Assembly (NCBI RefSeq): GCF_011386835.1
Contig: NC_088799.1
Location: 71,877,302-71,941,301 of the forward strand
Reading direction: 5' to 3'
From: Chrysemys picta bellii
Taxonomy: Eukaryota > Chordata > Testudines > Emydidae
DNA: 64,000 nucleotides
The notes beneath the pieces were generated by a model that made no database searches, was not told the DNA's origin, and was given only the letters and a program-made list of their open reading frames with translations. The position numbers and the translations under genes were made by a program. Shown piece after piece: positions 35,692-45,445 of this stretch. The first letter of the stretch is position 1; the number at the start of each line of letters is the position of its first letter.

Positions 35692-35834
35692 TATCAGAGG
35701 GTAGCTGTGTTAGTCTGTATCCACAAAAACAACAAGGAGTCAGGTGGCCATCTGAAGAAGTGTTTTTTTACCCACGAAAGTTTATGCACAAATAAATCTG
35801 TTAGTCTTTAAGGTGCCACTGGACTCCTTGTTGT
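35692..35834. mobile_element. Miniature Penelope-like insertion, family B (143 bp)
   Basis: CTTTATATTAAG is duplicated perfectly at 35680-35691 and 35835-35846. The left half is antisense PLE end (TATCAGAGGGTAGCTGTG, CAACAAGGAGTCAGGTGGC). The right half is sense (hammerhead-like motif, AAATAAATCTGTTAGTC, GCCACTGGACTCCTTGTTG). It is thus a head-to-head pair of the same terminus, with no coding sequence. The layout matches the 115-bp insertion at 25889-26003. Confidence 0.85.
35749..35787 (+). ncRNA. Hammerhead-like motif, partly decayed
   Basis: CAT (35749-35751), CTGAAGA (35752-35758), a 3-bp stem II (GTG 35760-35762 with CAC 35773-35775), GAAA (35776-35779), GTTT, ATGC (35784-35787). Core boxes are intact and CAU/AUG still pair. 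Stem III has changed from AGCU to AGUU, and stem II is too short to be stable, so activity is doubtful. Confidence 0.5.
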
Positions 35835-35846
35835 CTTTATATTAAG

Positions 35847-36970
35847 GTTCTCTGTGTAAATAAAAGGCTACAAAAGGCTAATAAATGATTAACAGATGTT
35901 TTAATAAATGGTTAATCCATTGCTATAGATTACTGTAGAGTCCAACAGGTGAATAAATTGCTTATAGCCATGATTTATAACCATTTATAACATAACACCT
36001 TTCATTTATGTGCTTATAACGATCTCTAACACATACTACTCAGGTGTGTAACATACTTAAAAACTTCTATTAACCATTCATTAACTGTTTATAAATTATC
36101 TGAAAATGGAACCTCAAGTACAGGGTGTGGCCAAAGGAATATTAATCCAGTACTGTTTGGATTTGTAATTTTTGTTTAGTGTTAAACATACATCCATCAA
36201 AAAATTGGTTCAGATCATTTTTATGTAACTTGACATTTGGAGGCTCACCATATGTGAGTCATGTATGTTGCCATTTCTGTCCCATTTCTTTTTAAGCACA
36301 TTTGCTTGAAGATGTTACTAACCAATAATTAGCCCCATGCTTGTTACCTTTTCACTCATTTACCTTTCTATTTCTTTGGTGGTGCTTAGATTGCTGAAGA
36401 GAAATGATCTCTACTGCTATCCTCCTCCTTGCACTACTGACCTCCAAGACATGTGTAATGGAACATTTTTTCTACTTTGTGATATTTCCCACTAGAAATA
36501 ATTGAGCAGGGACAATTATTTGCCATAATCGCTTTTTTTTTGCCAGAGCCCTGTGAACTTGAATAATTGAGACATCAGTGCTGGAGGACATACATTATTT
36601 TTGCATCATAAATAATCCTCTGTTGAATTTTGCCCTGGTTTACAAACATTGCAACCTTACTGAAATCTGAATACACCATCACCTATGTAAGCTTATGCCA
36701 ATGCTTACTATCAGACTCATTACATTGTAACACTATCCTCCAATGTGAAATATCCTTTGTTAGCACATGAACTGGCACCTTTCCCCCATCTTGAGACACT
36801 GTGGTTAGCAGATAAGGTTTTTTCAATTTTTGAAAAAAGAAGTGTTAACCTAGAGCTCGTTGCATAAAATAAGGAAACTAATTATTCATATATAAAATAT
36901 ATGATGAATGACAGATTTTGTTGTATAAATTATTCACAATAAATAATTCATTCAGTTCTACCACCTATCA
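35847..36970. other. No gene or clear repeat seen
   Basis: AT-rich sequence with frequent TTATAA and ATTTATAA words between 35880 and 36110. Nothing else recognised. Confidence 0.45.
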
Positions 36971-36974
36971 TCCT

Positions 36975-37165
36975 AATTCTCTGTTTACATCAACCAATGT
37001 AAATCAGGATTATCCTCACTGAAGTCAATGGAGATGCATAGGTGAAAACTGATTTAAATGACAGAATTACACCCTGTGGTGTGAAGCACACATGGGCTGA
37101 TCCTGCATCATTGAAATCCATGGGAGTTTTGTTATTGACGTCAATGGTAACAGGAATAGTCCTGT
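36975..37165. repeat. Palindromic dispersed repeat
   Basis: Contains TGTAAATCAGGATTATCC, ACTGAAGTCAATGGAGATGC, then TGGGCTGATCCTGCATC and ATTGACGTCAATGG. These are the word set of the CATTGACTTCAATGG foldback family in both orientations. Confidence 0.5.
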
Positions 37166-37519
37166 TGGGAACACACAGCTTGGTATCCCATATACATATG
37201 TATAAAAATTGCTATTGCAACAATTGAACATTTTTGGATGGTCCATGAAACACAAACCCCACTGCTTTGCTCTTTTTTCTCTTAGTAAAACAGTTTCATT
37301 TCCATCAGTCTCATAGCCAGTGGGACCAGATATGTACTTGAAGAAGGTAGAAGCCAAACTGCACTGTGAATTTATACTTTGATGATTTCTCTGATTTGAT
37401 TATGAAATTTGGACCTCTCTAGCTAATTTCCAGCTCTCATTCTAACCTATTTTGCAGTGGCTTAAAATGTTGTTAGACAATGTGACTTTGAGCTCAGTTT
37501 TTTATCAATTCACGTATAC

Positions 37520-37684
37520 ACTTAGGGATGATTTTCAAAGGTATTTGGGTACCTAAAGATGCAGATAGTGGATCCTAGTGGAATTTTCAAAAGTATATAA
37601 GGAGGCCAAGTGCCTAGCCCCCATTGATTTCAGTGGTTGATAAGTGTCTAGCATAGTTTCCAAAGCACCTGGTCTAACCTAAGT
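37520..37684. repeat. Left half of a foldback repeat split by a PLE
   Basis: GATGATTTTCAAAGGTATTT ... GCCCCCATTGATTTCAGTGG is the left part of a TTTTCAA-type palindromic repeat. Its right part (GTGCTTTTGAAAATCCC ... TATTGAAAATCTGGCC) continues at 38703-38785 after the PLE. Confidence 0.6.
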
Positions 37685-37767
37685 ATCAGGGGGTAGCCAT
37701 GTTAGTCTGTATCCACGAAAATGACAAGGAGTCATGTGGCACCTTCAAGACTAACACATTTATTTGG

Positions 37768-37809
37768 GCATAAGCTTTTGTGCGTAAAAAACCTCACTTC
37801 TTCACATGC
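37768..37809 (-). ncRNA. Decayed hammerhead-like motif
   Basis: Minus strand: GCAT, GTGAAGA instead of CTGAAGA, stem-loop, AAAA instead of GAAA, GCTT, ATGC. The first C of the box and the catalytic G of GAAA are both substituted, so it should not cleave. GCAU/AUGC complementarity survives. Confidence 0.5.
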
Positions 37810-38052
37810 ATGGAGTGAAAGTTACAGATGCAGGCATTTATTATATAATGACACATGAAGAGAAGGGAGCTACCTCACAAGTGGAGAACCAGCGTTGACA
37901 GGGCCAATTCGATCAGGGTGGATGTAGTCCACTCCCAATAATAGATGAGGAGGTGTCAATTCCAGAAAAGGCAAAACTGCTTTTGTAATGAGCCAGCCAA
38001 TCCCAGTCCCTATTCAAGTCCAAATTAACGGTGTCAAATTTGCAAATGAATT

Positions 38053-38692
38053 TTAGTTCTGCTGTTTCTCTTTGAAGTCTGTTTCTGAAGGGTTTTTTTG
38101 TTCAAGAATAGTTACTTTTAAATCTGTTATAGAAAGTCCAGGGTGGTTGAAGTGTTCACCTACTGGTGAGTTTTGTATGTTACCATTCCTGATGTCCGAT
38201 TTGTGTCCATTTATGCTTTTACGTAGGGACTGTCCGGTTTGGCCAATGTACATGTCAGAGAGGAATTGCTGGCACATGATGGCATATATAACATTAGTAG
38301 ACGTGCAGATGAATGAGCCCTTGATGGTGTGGCTGATGTGGTTGGGTCCTCCAATGGTGTTGCTAGCATAGATATGGGGACAGAGTAGGCAACGAGGTTT
38401 GCTACAGGGATTGGTTCCTGGGTTGGTGTTTCTGTAGTGTAGTGTGTAGCTGTTGGTGAGTATTTGCTTCAGGTTTGGGGGTTGTCTGTAAGCGAGGACT
38501 AGCCTGCCTCCCAAGGTCTGTGAGAGTAAGGGATCGTTTTCCAGGATAAGCTGTAGATCGTTGATAATGGAGAGGTTTTAGCTGGGGGCTGTACATGATG
38601 GCCAGTGGTGTTCTGTTATTTTCCTTGTTGGTCCTGTCCTGTAGTAGGTGACTTCTGGGTACCTGTCTCACTTTGTCAATCTGTTTCCTCAC
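38053..38692 (-). pseudogene. PLE C-terminal region: Cys/His motif plus GIY-YIG endonuclease
   Basis: Two minus-strand frames cover it. The upstream one (38402-38692) gives a KVRQVPRSHLLQDRTN-like segment that belongs before the downstream one, so a frameshift separates them. The downstream 153-aa frame (38053-38514) has RQPPNLKQIL at 10-19, Cys37, Cys42, Cys45 and His47 in a C-x4-C-x2-C-x-H knuckle, VIY at 75-77, YIG at 89-91, His104, and Glu120-His121. PLEs use this GIY-YIG nuclease to nick target DNA. The expected catalytic Arg, present in the 49.6-kb copy as LRKRINGH, is Ser100 here. This is a dead copy, but it shows the domain order clearly. Confidence 0.85.
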
Positions 38693-39252
38693 TTCCCCAG
38701 GTGGTCTAATCTAAGTGCTTTTGAAAATCCCAGTAAGCGCCTATTTGGATCTATGGATATCTAAACACTATTGAAAATCTGGCCTTTGAAAGTCTAAGTG
38801 AGGTTTTTGCAGGTTTTCTCTTGAGGTCCATATTGAGATTTTTACTCAAACCATACCTAAGCCAACACCCGTTGAAATACACATCCAATTAAAAACTAAA
38901 TAAGGATTGTAAGATTGAACCCTTTATTTGCTGGCCTGAATACAGAAACCCATACTTACATTTGCACGGAAATAACTATTTTGTTTGCAACCATATTCTT
39001 CTTTTAGAAAGCAAAAGCTGTGGGATGTGTTTGTCGATTTATGAATGGAGAAAGGAAAAGCAAATACATGTGTTAGAGCTGACACTGGGTGGGAGGCTTC
39101 CTTGCAACAACTCTTAGCAGCGGAGAATTTAAATGCAGTCAGTTTAATGTTAGAAATACTGGAGATTATGTTTAGGTGAAAATCTGAAGGCAGGAAAGGT
39201 GTTTCTTTATGGAAAAGCTTTGTGGAGTATGACTGACTGTGTATATACTTTT

Positions 39253-39375
39253 AGGGTGATCAGACAGCAAATGTGAAAAATCGGGACAGGGGGTGGGGGG
39301 TAATAGGAGCCTATATAAGAAAAAGACCCCAAAATCAGGACAGTCCCTATAAAATCGGGACATCTGGTCACCTTC
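39253..39375. mobile_element. Short MITE, AGGGTGAyCAGA ends
   Basis: Left end AGGGTGATCAGACAGC; the right end CTGGTCACCTTC is its imperfect complement. TATACTTTT is repeated at 39244-39252 and 39376-39384. The interior has AAAATCGGGAC in both directions. This is a 123-bp relative of the next element. Confidence 0.8.
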
Positions 39376-39442
39376 TATACTTTTTGACTTGTAGTAAACA
39401 TGACTATCCCTAGAATAACCACAAGAATATGTGCCATACAAC

Positions 39443-40412
39443 TAGGGTGACCAGACGTCCCGATTTTATTGGGACTGTCCTGATATTTGCTTGTTTGTCC
39501 TGCGTCCCGACCGATGTTAGCTTGGGACACTGGACAAACAAACAAATGCTCCGGAGCCCGGAAGTGCTCGCACCCTCCCCCCCCCTCCCGCCCCGACTCC
39601 GCTCCCTCCTTCCCCCATTGGCTCCCTCCCCAAATCCCTGCCTCTCCCCAGTCTCACCATTCCTCCTCCCTCCACAAGTGCTGGAGGGAGGCCCCGGAGA
39701 CGCAGGGGGAGCGCGGTGCCGTGAGTGAGAGTCCGGCCTGGCCCCGAGCAGGCAGGACTCAGTCGGGAGGTAGGGAGATTTCTCCCTACCGCCTGACTGA
39801 GTCCTGCCTGCTCGGGGCCAGGCGGCGGCTGTTCTCTCCCCCGGGCAGCGGGACTTGGGAGCAGCTGCTGCTGCAGCTCCCACTGCCGGGGGAGGAGGAA
39901 GCGGCCGATGGCCAAGCTCGGCATCTACGGCTCTGGCGCCCGGGCCAGAACCCCCCGAGCCCGGGCCTGTTGCGGGGACCCAGCAGCAGGCACGCTGTGC
40001 CCAGCCCCTGGTTAGTCGCAGCGTGCGCGCTGGGTTGCCACAGCAGGCCCAGGCTCGGGGGTTCGGGCCCGGGTGCCAGAGCTGCAGCCGCAGCCACCGA
40101 GTTTGGCCATCGGCCGCTTCCTCCTCCCGTGGCAGTGGGAGCTGCAACAGCGGCTGCTCCCGAGTCCCGCTGCCCAGGGGGAGAGAACAGCCGCTGCCTG
40201 GCCCCACGGGCCGCCCTCCTCCTTTCCCTCCAGTACCACCCGACTGAGTCCTGCCTGCTCGGGGCCAGGCCGGACTCTCACTCACGGCACCATGCTCCCC
40301 CTGCGTCTCCGGGGCCTCCCTGCAGCACTTGTGGAGTAGGGGTTTTTTTTTTGCCCCCCCCCCCCCCCCTTCCGGCGTCCCAATATTTGACCTGGGTGAT
40401 CTGGTCACCCTA
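39443..40412. mobile_element. Long foldback hAT element (970 bp)
   Basis: Ends TAGGGTGACCAGACG and GATCTGGTCACCCTA are inverted, and CATACAAC is duplicated exactly (39435-39442, 40413-40420), as in hAT. Nearly the whole interior is an inverted repeat: about 39668-39978 is complementary to about 40036-40340 (for example CCGAGCAGGCAGGACTCAG on the left answers CTGAGTCCTGCCTGCTCGG on the right). The GC-rich palindrome keeps several frames open on both strands (346, 356, 135 and 130 aa). Their proline, glycine and alanine bias and their mirror relation show that they are artefacts. Confidence 0.88.
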
Positions 40413-40444
40413 CATACAACAATACGTGTCGAAATATGGGTCTG

Positions 40445-40560
40445 ATTCACCTCTGTGTTACTACAGTTTTATGCTGGTGAACTCTACTGAAATCATTGAT
40501 GTGATGAAGTTACATTGCCGTAAAACTGGGAGGAATGCTGTGGACTCAGGTCCATAGTGT
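40445..40560. repeat. Palindromic dispersed repeat
   Basis: GATTCACCTCTGTGTTACTA ... TGCTGGTGAACTC is answered by GAAGTTACATTGCCGTAAAAC ... GGACTCAGGTCC in inverted sense, centred near 40497. Confidence 0.45.
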
Positions 40561-40659
40561 ATAGCCCTTACATGTGAAAATAATGGAAGGTAATAGAGCT
40601 ATGCTGATTTAAATATCTGAGGATCTAGTCCTCAAAGTCTTGACATTCCTCTTTAGGTC

Positions 40660-40748
40660 CCCAATTCAGCAAAGCATTTAGGCACATGCTTAAGTCCCAC
40701 TGAAGTCCATCTTTCCTGAATTGGGATGGACTGTTGAATTGGGGCCTA
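40660..40748. repeat. Palindromic dispersed repeat, CCCAATTCAG ends
   Basis: CCCCAATTCAGCAAAGCA at the left and TGTTGAATTGGGGCC at the right are inverted ends; CACATGCTTAAGTCCCACTG is the interior. A related copy is at 50935-51052. Confidence 0.65.
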
Positions 40749-40749
40749 G

Positions 40750-42754
40750 CTTAGGAGAAACTTTTATTAACCTTGATAGAGTCTTCTGTGGAATTTAAAA
40801 ACTATAGTGTCTGTGCTGCACTGATTGGGACCAATTCTCTCACACTGGTTTCATGCTATTGTAATGTATTTTACTGAGTTCAATAGATTTCCTCCTGATT
40901 TACACCGTTTTGATTAAGAAGAGAAAATAGGCCTATAATGTCTTACATTATGAAGTTGAAAAACATGGTTGGCTCAAAAACAATTTCTTCATCATTCAAT
41001 GAATTCTGTTTGAGTTAACATGTACATAGTAGGCTTGTTTCTGCATGAATGACAGATGGGCAAACACACATAAAAGCAACACTACTCACATTCACGGCCC
41101 AAAATATGAGGACTGAATGTATTCTGTAAATTCGGAGACACGGAGTGTAGCAGCACTTGTGTGGCTTTGCTGAGCAGCCAGTTATGGAGTTGGAAAAAGG
41201 GGCGTGGTGATGCGGAAAATGGACAGATTCCGCAGAAAATCAGGAGGTTCCATTGAGCTGTGGCAAAAGTGGGAAATCAGGTGGAAGTGAAGAAGGTAAT
41301 TGAAAAGTGCACCCAGACTTGCACTCTTTCTGAACTAGAGGCGTCCTGCATGGCTTTTAGGTGCATTTACATCTCACTGCTACCACTAAAACCTTTACTC
41401 TAATTGCAGAGAGACGGTGCTCCTCCCCATCTCTCTGAGAAGTCCAATAGGAGCCATACATCACATTGTTTAAAATAATTTTCTAAATATTGCTTTTAAT
41501 GCAGGGGACATTTCCAATGATGATAATCTCTTTAGCAGAGGCCTTCCTTAGACTGTAATCCCTCCTGCCTAACACTGCTGGTGAATATCCAATTATTCAT
41601 AGTGGCACACCACCTCTGTTGCAAGACTTGCAGGAGATGTCTTTTTTCTTTCTTTCTTTCTTTTTTTTTTAAAGCCAGCTTCTAGATCCCTGCTGCTAAA
41701 TAGGCTTTATTGTCAGTATAGCCAAAGGCAACTTCACCTCCTCAGCGCTGCAGCTACTGCGCTCCATCAAAACCTGAAACCAGACTTTGGTTTTGCTCCA
41801 AGACAATTTTGCCCCCATTTTAAAATTTTATTTTAGTCTCTGTGTCTTACACTGTAGGTTTGGGGTTGAGCATGACAGTGTCTGTGCTATTGAGAATTTG
41901 CTGACAGGGATGATCTTTTTTAATACTATTTTTGTATGTGTCTTGATGTTAAAATTATGTAGTATTTGTCTAATATTCTTTGCTATTTAATTAAGCAAGG
42001 TATTTCCCTCTTTCTTACAGCAGTGTAAATCACAAGAATGATATCAATCCGCATAATTGTTTTATTGGTCATCTTTTTCTCCTAATTTGGATGACTGGTG
42101 TAATCCTAGTATTCCAGTGTTTGTATTGGCCTAAGTATTATCAGAACTATTTGCCTAATATTTTACTGACTCCCTTTGGTTTAATATTTTTTGTGTTTGC
42201 TGTGTCACTTTACAGTAGCACGTAGAGGCCACAAATCAAGATTGGGATAAAATTGTCAAAAAGCACCTAAGTGATTTAGCAGCCTGTCTCATTTTCAGAA
42301 ATAACTTTGGCACTAAGTTCAACCAATGGGACTTTGGTGCCAAAGTCAGTTTTGGAAATGAGACTTGTGAAAGTCTGTAGCTTGTGCCACGATATAATTG
42401 ACTGATCCAATAAAATTCAAATTTCTAACTAAAGAAACACACTCAAGTGTGTGGGGGGAGGAAAGACCCTCAATCCATTCAACTCCAAGTGTCACAGCCC
42501 TCACAGATTAAAGTACAAAGATCTCGCTGGGGAGTGGAGATATAGAGAGGAGTTGAATTGCCAGATAACACTTCACTGCTTGCTCTGCTTCAGGACTCCT
42601 ATAGGCAAAAAACAATGGCCTCATGCATCTTGTAGATGATGACAGAGTGGCCCAAGGAGTGGGGGTAGGGGCAGCGCTGGCCAATGAACAGCTCAAACAT
42701 AACCTGACAGTGATTCAAGTGAGAACAGACACACCCGGAGCTTATGCCCTATTT
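40750..42754. other. No gene seen; pyrimidine tract
   Basis: A CTTT/T-rich tract occupies 41640-41671. The remainder is AT-rich. The segment 42460-42754, into which the next hAT inserted, has a mixed composition that I cannot assign. Confidence 0.45.
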
Positions 42755-42902
42755 CAGGGATTGGCAACCTTTGGCACGTGGCCCACCAGGGTAAGCCCCT
42801 GGCAGGCCAGGCCAGTTTGTTTACCTGCCGCGTCCGCAGGTTTGGCCGATCGCGGCTCCCACTGGCCACGGTTCGCTGCTCTAGGCCAATGGGGGCTGCA
42901 GG

Positions 42903-43734
42903 CAGGGCCGGCTTTAGGCCGATTCAGCCGATTCGGCTGAATTGGGCCCCGCGCTAAGAGGGCCCCGCGCCACAGCTCTTCACCCCGCCCCCAGCTCACT
43001 TCCCCCTCCTCCCCTCCCCTGCACACTCCGCCCCCTGCTCCTCCCCCGCCCCTGCTTCCCGTGAATCAGAGGTTCGCGGGAAGTCTGAAAAGAAGCAGGG
43101 GCGGGCAGGCAGCACCTGGTAAGCTGAGTCAGGGGTGTGGGAGGGGGACGTGAGAAGCACTCCGGGGAGGCGCGGCCCAGTCCGGCCCTGGCCGAGCACC
43201 TCCGGCCCCAGCAGCTCCGGCCCCGGGGCGCCGGCCCTGGTTCTGGCCGAGCGCGCCGTCCCAGCCCCCACAGCTCGGCTCGGGTCCGGCCCAGGCCCCG
43301 CAGCTTGGCTCGGCTCCGTCCAGGCCCCCACGGCTCGGCTCGGGTCCAGCCCAGGCCCCACGGCTCCGGCCCGGCTCCCTTGGTTCGGGCCCGGCCCCCA
43401 CAACTCAGCTTGGGCCCGGCCTGGCCCGGCCCAGCCCCCGCGGCTCAGCTCGGGCCCGGCCCCCGCGGCTTGGCTCGGCTCGGGCCCGGCCCCTCGGCCC
43501 GGGCCCAACCCGGCCTCCCGGCCCGGCTCAGGTCCAGTCCGGCTCGGGTTCGGCTCGGGCCCGGCCCCCCGGCTTAGCTCCAGCCCGGCCCTGGCTGAGC
43601 GGCTCCGGGCCAGACCCAAGCCCCACGACCCTGGCTGGAGCTCCGGCCGGAGCGCAGCCCGATTTCTGGGGGCAGGGCTTGTGGCAAGCCACGCCCCCAT
43701 GAATCGGGCCCCGCTCTTGCTAAAGCCGGCCCTG
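42903..43734. mobile_element. hAT element (inner), CAGGGCCGGCTTTA family
   Basis: Left end CAGGGCCGGCTTTAG, right end CTAAAGCCGGCCCTG: perfect inverted repeats. GCTGCAGG is duplicated exactly (42895-42902, 43735-43742). It interrupts the outer hAT, so it is younger. From about 43190 to 43640 it is filled with an irregular GC-rich minisatellite of CGGCTCGGCTCGGGTCC-like units. Frames of 146-234 aa here are low-complexity artefacts. Confidence 0.94.
43190..43640 (+). repeat. GC-rich minisatellite inside the inner hAT
   Basis: Irregular units combine GGCCC, CGGCTCGG and CCGGCCCCC with C excess on the plus strand. Unit length varies, so it looks like slippage-expanded sequence carried by the transposon. 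Confidence 0.8.
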
Positions 43735-43904
43735 GCTGCAGGAAGCGGCGGCTAGCACATCCCTTGGCTCGTGCCGCTTCCCGGAGCCCTCATTGGCCTG
43801 GAGTGGCAAACCGCAGCCAGTGGGAGCCGCGATTGGCCGAATCTGCAGTCGCGACAGGTAAACAAACCGGCCTGGCCTGCCAGGGGCTTACCCTGGTGGG
43901 CCGC

Positions 43905-44021
43905 GTGCCAAAGGTTGCCGATCCCTGCCCTATTTCTTCCTTCATCAGAGGCTGGGTTAAACACAAGACTGTGGGTAAAATTTTAGCCAACGTGTTGAGG
44001 GACATACGTATATCAAAGTAA
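43905..44021 (+). other. Source of a 117-bp segment duplicated at 49869-49985
   Basis: The segment covers the last 23 bp of the outer hAT, its 8-bp target duplication and 86 bp of host flank. Exactly this composite recurs 5,964 bp downstream inside a PLE, with substitutions only at 43938/49902 and 43953/49917. As it includes a transposon-host junction, this locus is the likely donor. Confidence 0.85.
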
Positions 44022-44127
44022 TATGGGAAGGATATCTTAGTTTGGAATTGTGGTGGTATTCTACAACTCAGACAGGTTGTGATATATTGATCTAATACTG
44101 TATTTGGGATGAAGCTGATAATATTTC

Positions 44128-45445
44128 TGTTTTGTTTCTGTAACCCCCTTGGGCTTCAGAGAGCATGGCCCCTTTAAATCTTTTTCCTGAAGGGGGAAGT
44201 GCTGATTGTTTCAGAAGGAGGAAGTGCTGTAGAGGGCTGGGGGAGCAGAGAGAGAGGGGAGAGCGACAGGGTGTGTGTCTGGGGCTCCAGGGAGCAGAGA
44301 GAGAGGGGAGAGTGACAGGGTGTGTGTCTGGGGGCTCCAGACAGAAGGGCTGTTGCGAGCAGTAAAGCAGCCAAGAACCTGCGAGAAGCCTGGGAGGGAC
44401 AGAGCGGCCAATCAGGGATACCCAAGGAGCCAGGAGGAGCACTGTGCCAGGGAGGAATCGCCTGAAAAGGACAAACTGAGCTGGACCCAGTATCACTGGT
44501 GCCCAGAGCTGCTTGGGGCTGTGGCAGTGTTCCCTCTTTTTTTCTCATTCATGTGCAGAATGAATTTTGTCATGTGCAGCAATATGGAGGAGACGTGTGA
44601 CACATCACCTCCATATTGGTGCACGTAACAGAATTCATGTGGCGGGGGTGGGACCGAGGGATTCAGAATGTGGGAGGGGGCTCAGGGCTGGGGCAGAGGG
44701 TTGGGGTGCAGGGGTGTGAGGGCTCTGGCTGGGGTGCGGGGTCTGGGGTGGGGCCATGGATGATGGGTTTGGGGTGAAAGTTGCCCTGGGGCTACGGTGG
44801 GGAGAGAGGACTCCCCCCAGCTCTCTCTCCCCGCAGCAGCACCTGTACTGGGAGGAGAGGCACCTCCCACACTGTGGCAGCTCTGGGACTGTGGGATAGG
44901 CACCTCTCCCCCGACCGCGGCAGGTCCAGGCCGGGCCTGGATTGGGGCCAGGAAAGGGGCACCTCTTCCCGGGCCATGGGACTTAATAGGCTGCTGCATG
45001 GCCACATGGCTGTGCAGCTAGAGGGAACTTAGGCTGTGAGTACTGGGGCTTGTGACTTTGCATTGAGAACAAGGAGGGAGGCTGTTAGCTAGCTAATTGG
45101 GGAGGTTGTTGCTCTGTGTGGCTTTGCAGAGAGTGGCAGAAGAGGGCACTGGAGGGGTTTGTTGGGGAATATTCACTGGTGCCGAAGATGACCTGGAGCA
45201 CCCAAGACTCACCACTGAACTGGAACTTTGCCCAGAACTCCTGAACTCTGTTGCAGACATATTGCTGGGTGTCTGTCCTTTCAGACTGTGGGTCCTTGTG
45301 TTGAATGCAACCTTGTTTTACTGCTTCCCCTATATTTCCCCCTGTTGCTTTTCTCCATTCATCCCTCTGCAAATAAATATTTCCCTGTCTATATTCATTG
45401 TACTCTTCTGATGTGTGCATGGTCGCACCGGGGTTTTTTAGAACA
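44128..45445 (+). mobile_element. LTR-like or other retroelement unit (unclassified)
   Basis: The segment reads like a transcribed repeat. A duplicated motif, GGAGCAGAGAGAGAGGGGAG, occurs at about 44246 and 44293. AATAAA lies at 45372-45377, followed by a T/G-rich stretch. It is interrupted by a hAT at 44525-45031. No gag or pol is visible, and I could not define matching ends, so LTR identity is a guess. Confidence 0.3.
44525..45031. mobile_element. hAT-type element, CAGTGTTCCCTC family
   Basis: Left end CAGTGTTCCCTCT; right end AGAGGGAACTTA. GGCTGTGG (44517-44524) and GGCTGTGA (45032-45039) form an 8-bp duplication with one mismatch. A strong inner hairpin lies at about 44580-44625 (TATGGAGGAGACGTGTGACA / TGTGACACATCACCTCCATA). 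The rest is G-rich with CCGCGGC and GGGGTGCAGGGG words. No transposase. Confidence 0.82.

Larger units (their letters stand above)
37685..38702 (-). mobile_element. Penelope-like element, family B, 5'-truncated
   Basis: It is flanked by GGTCTAACCTAAGT (37671-37684) and GGTCTAATCTAAGT (38703-38716), a 14-bp target-site duplication with one difference. On the minus strand it reads from inside the coding region at the right to the 3' terminus at the left (GGTAGCCATGTTAGTCTG, AAGGAGTC). This copy retains the C-terminal coding portion and the terminal hammerhead-like region. It is not inverted, unlike the other PLE insertions here. Confidence 0.88.
42755..43927. mobile_element. hAT element (outer), hosting another hAT
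   Basis: Left end CAGGGATTGGCAACCTTTGG, right end CCAAAGGTTGCCGATCCCTG: an exact inverted repeat. CCCTATTT is duplicated exactly (42747-42754, 43928-43935). Without the inner insertion it would be about 335 bp, close to its relative at 26516-26805, with the same GTTTACC and GCCAATGGGGGC words. No transposase. Confidence 0.94.

Noticed and set aside
39410..40557. Long open frames on both strands (346 aa minus, 356 aa plus)
   Set aside because: They lie on a GC-rich inverted-repeat hAT element with exact target duplication. The two proteins mirror the palindrome, are low-complexity, and match no family I recognise.
42996..43755. 206-aa and 234-aa open frames on opposite strands
   Set aside because: Both are translations of the GC-rich minisatellite in the inner hAT (Pro/Gly/Ala-Arg-Ser repeats).
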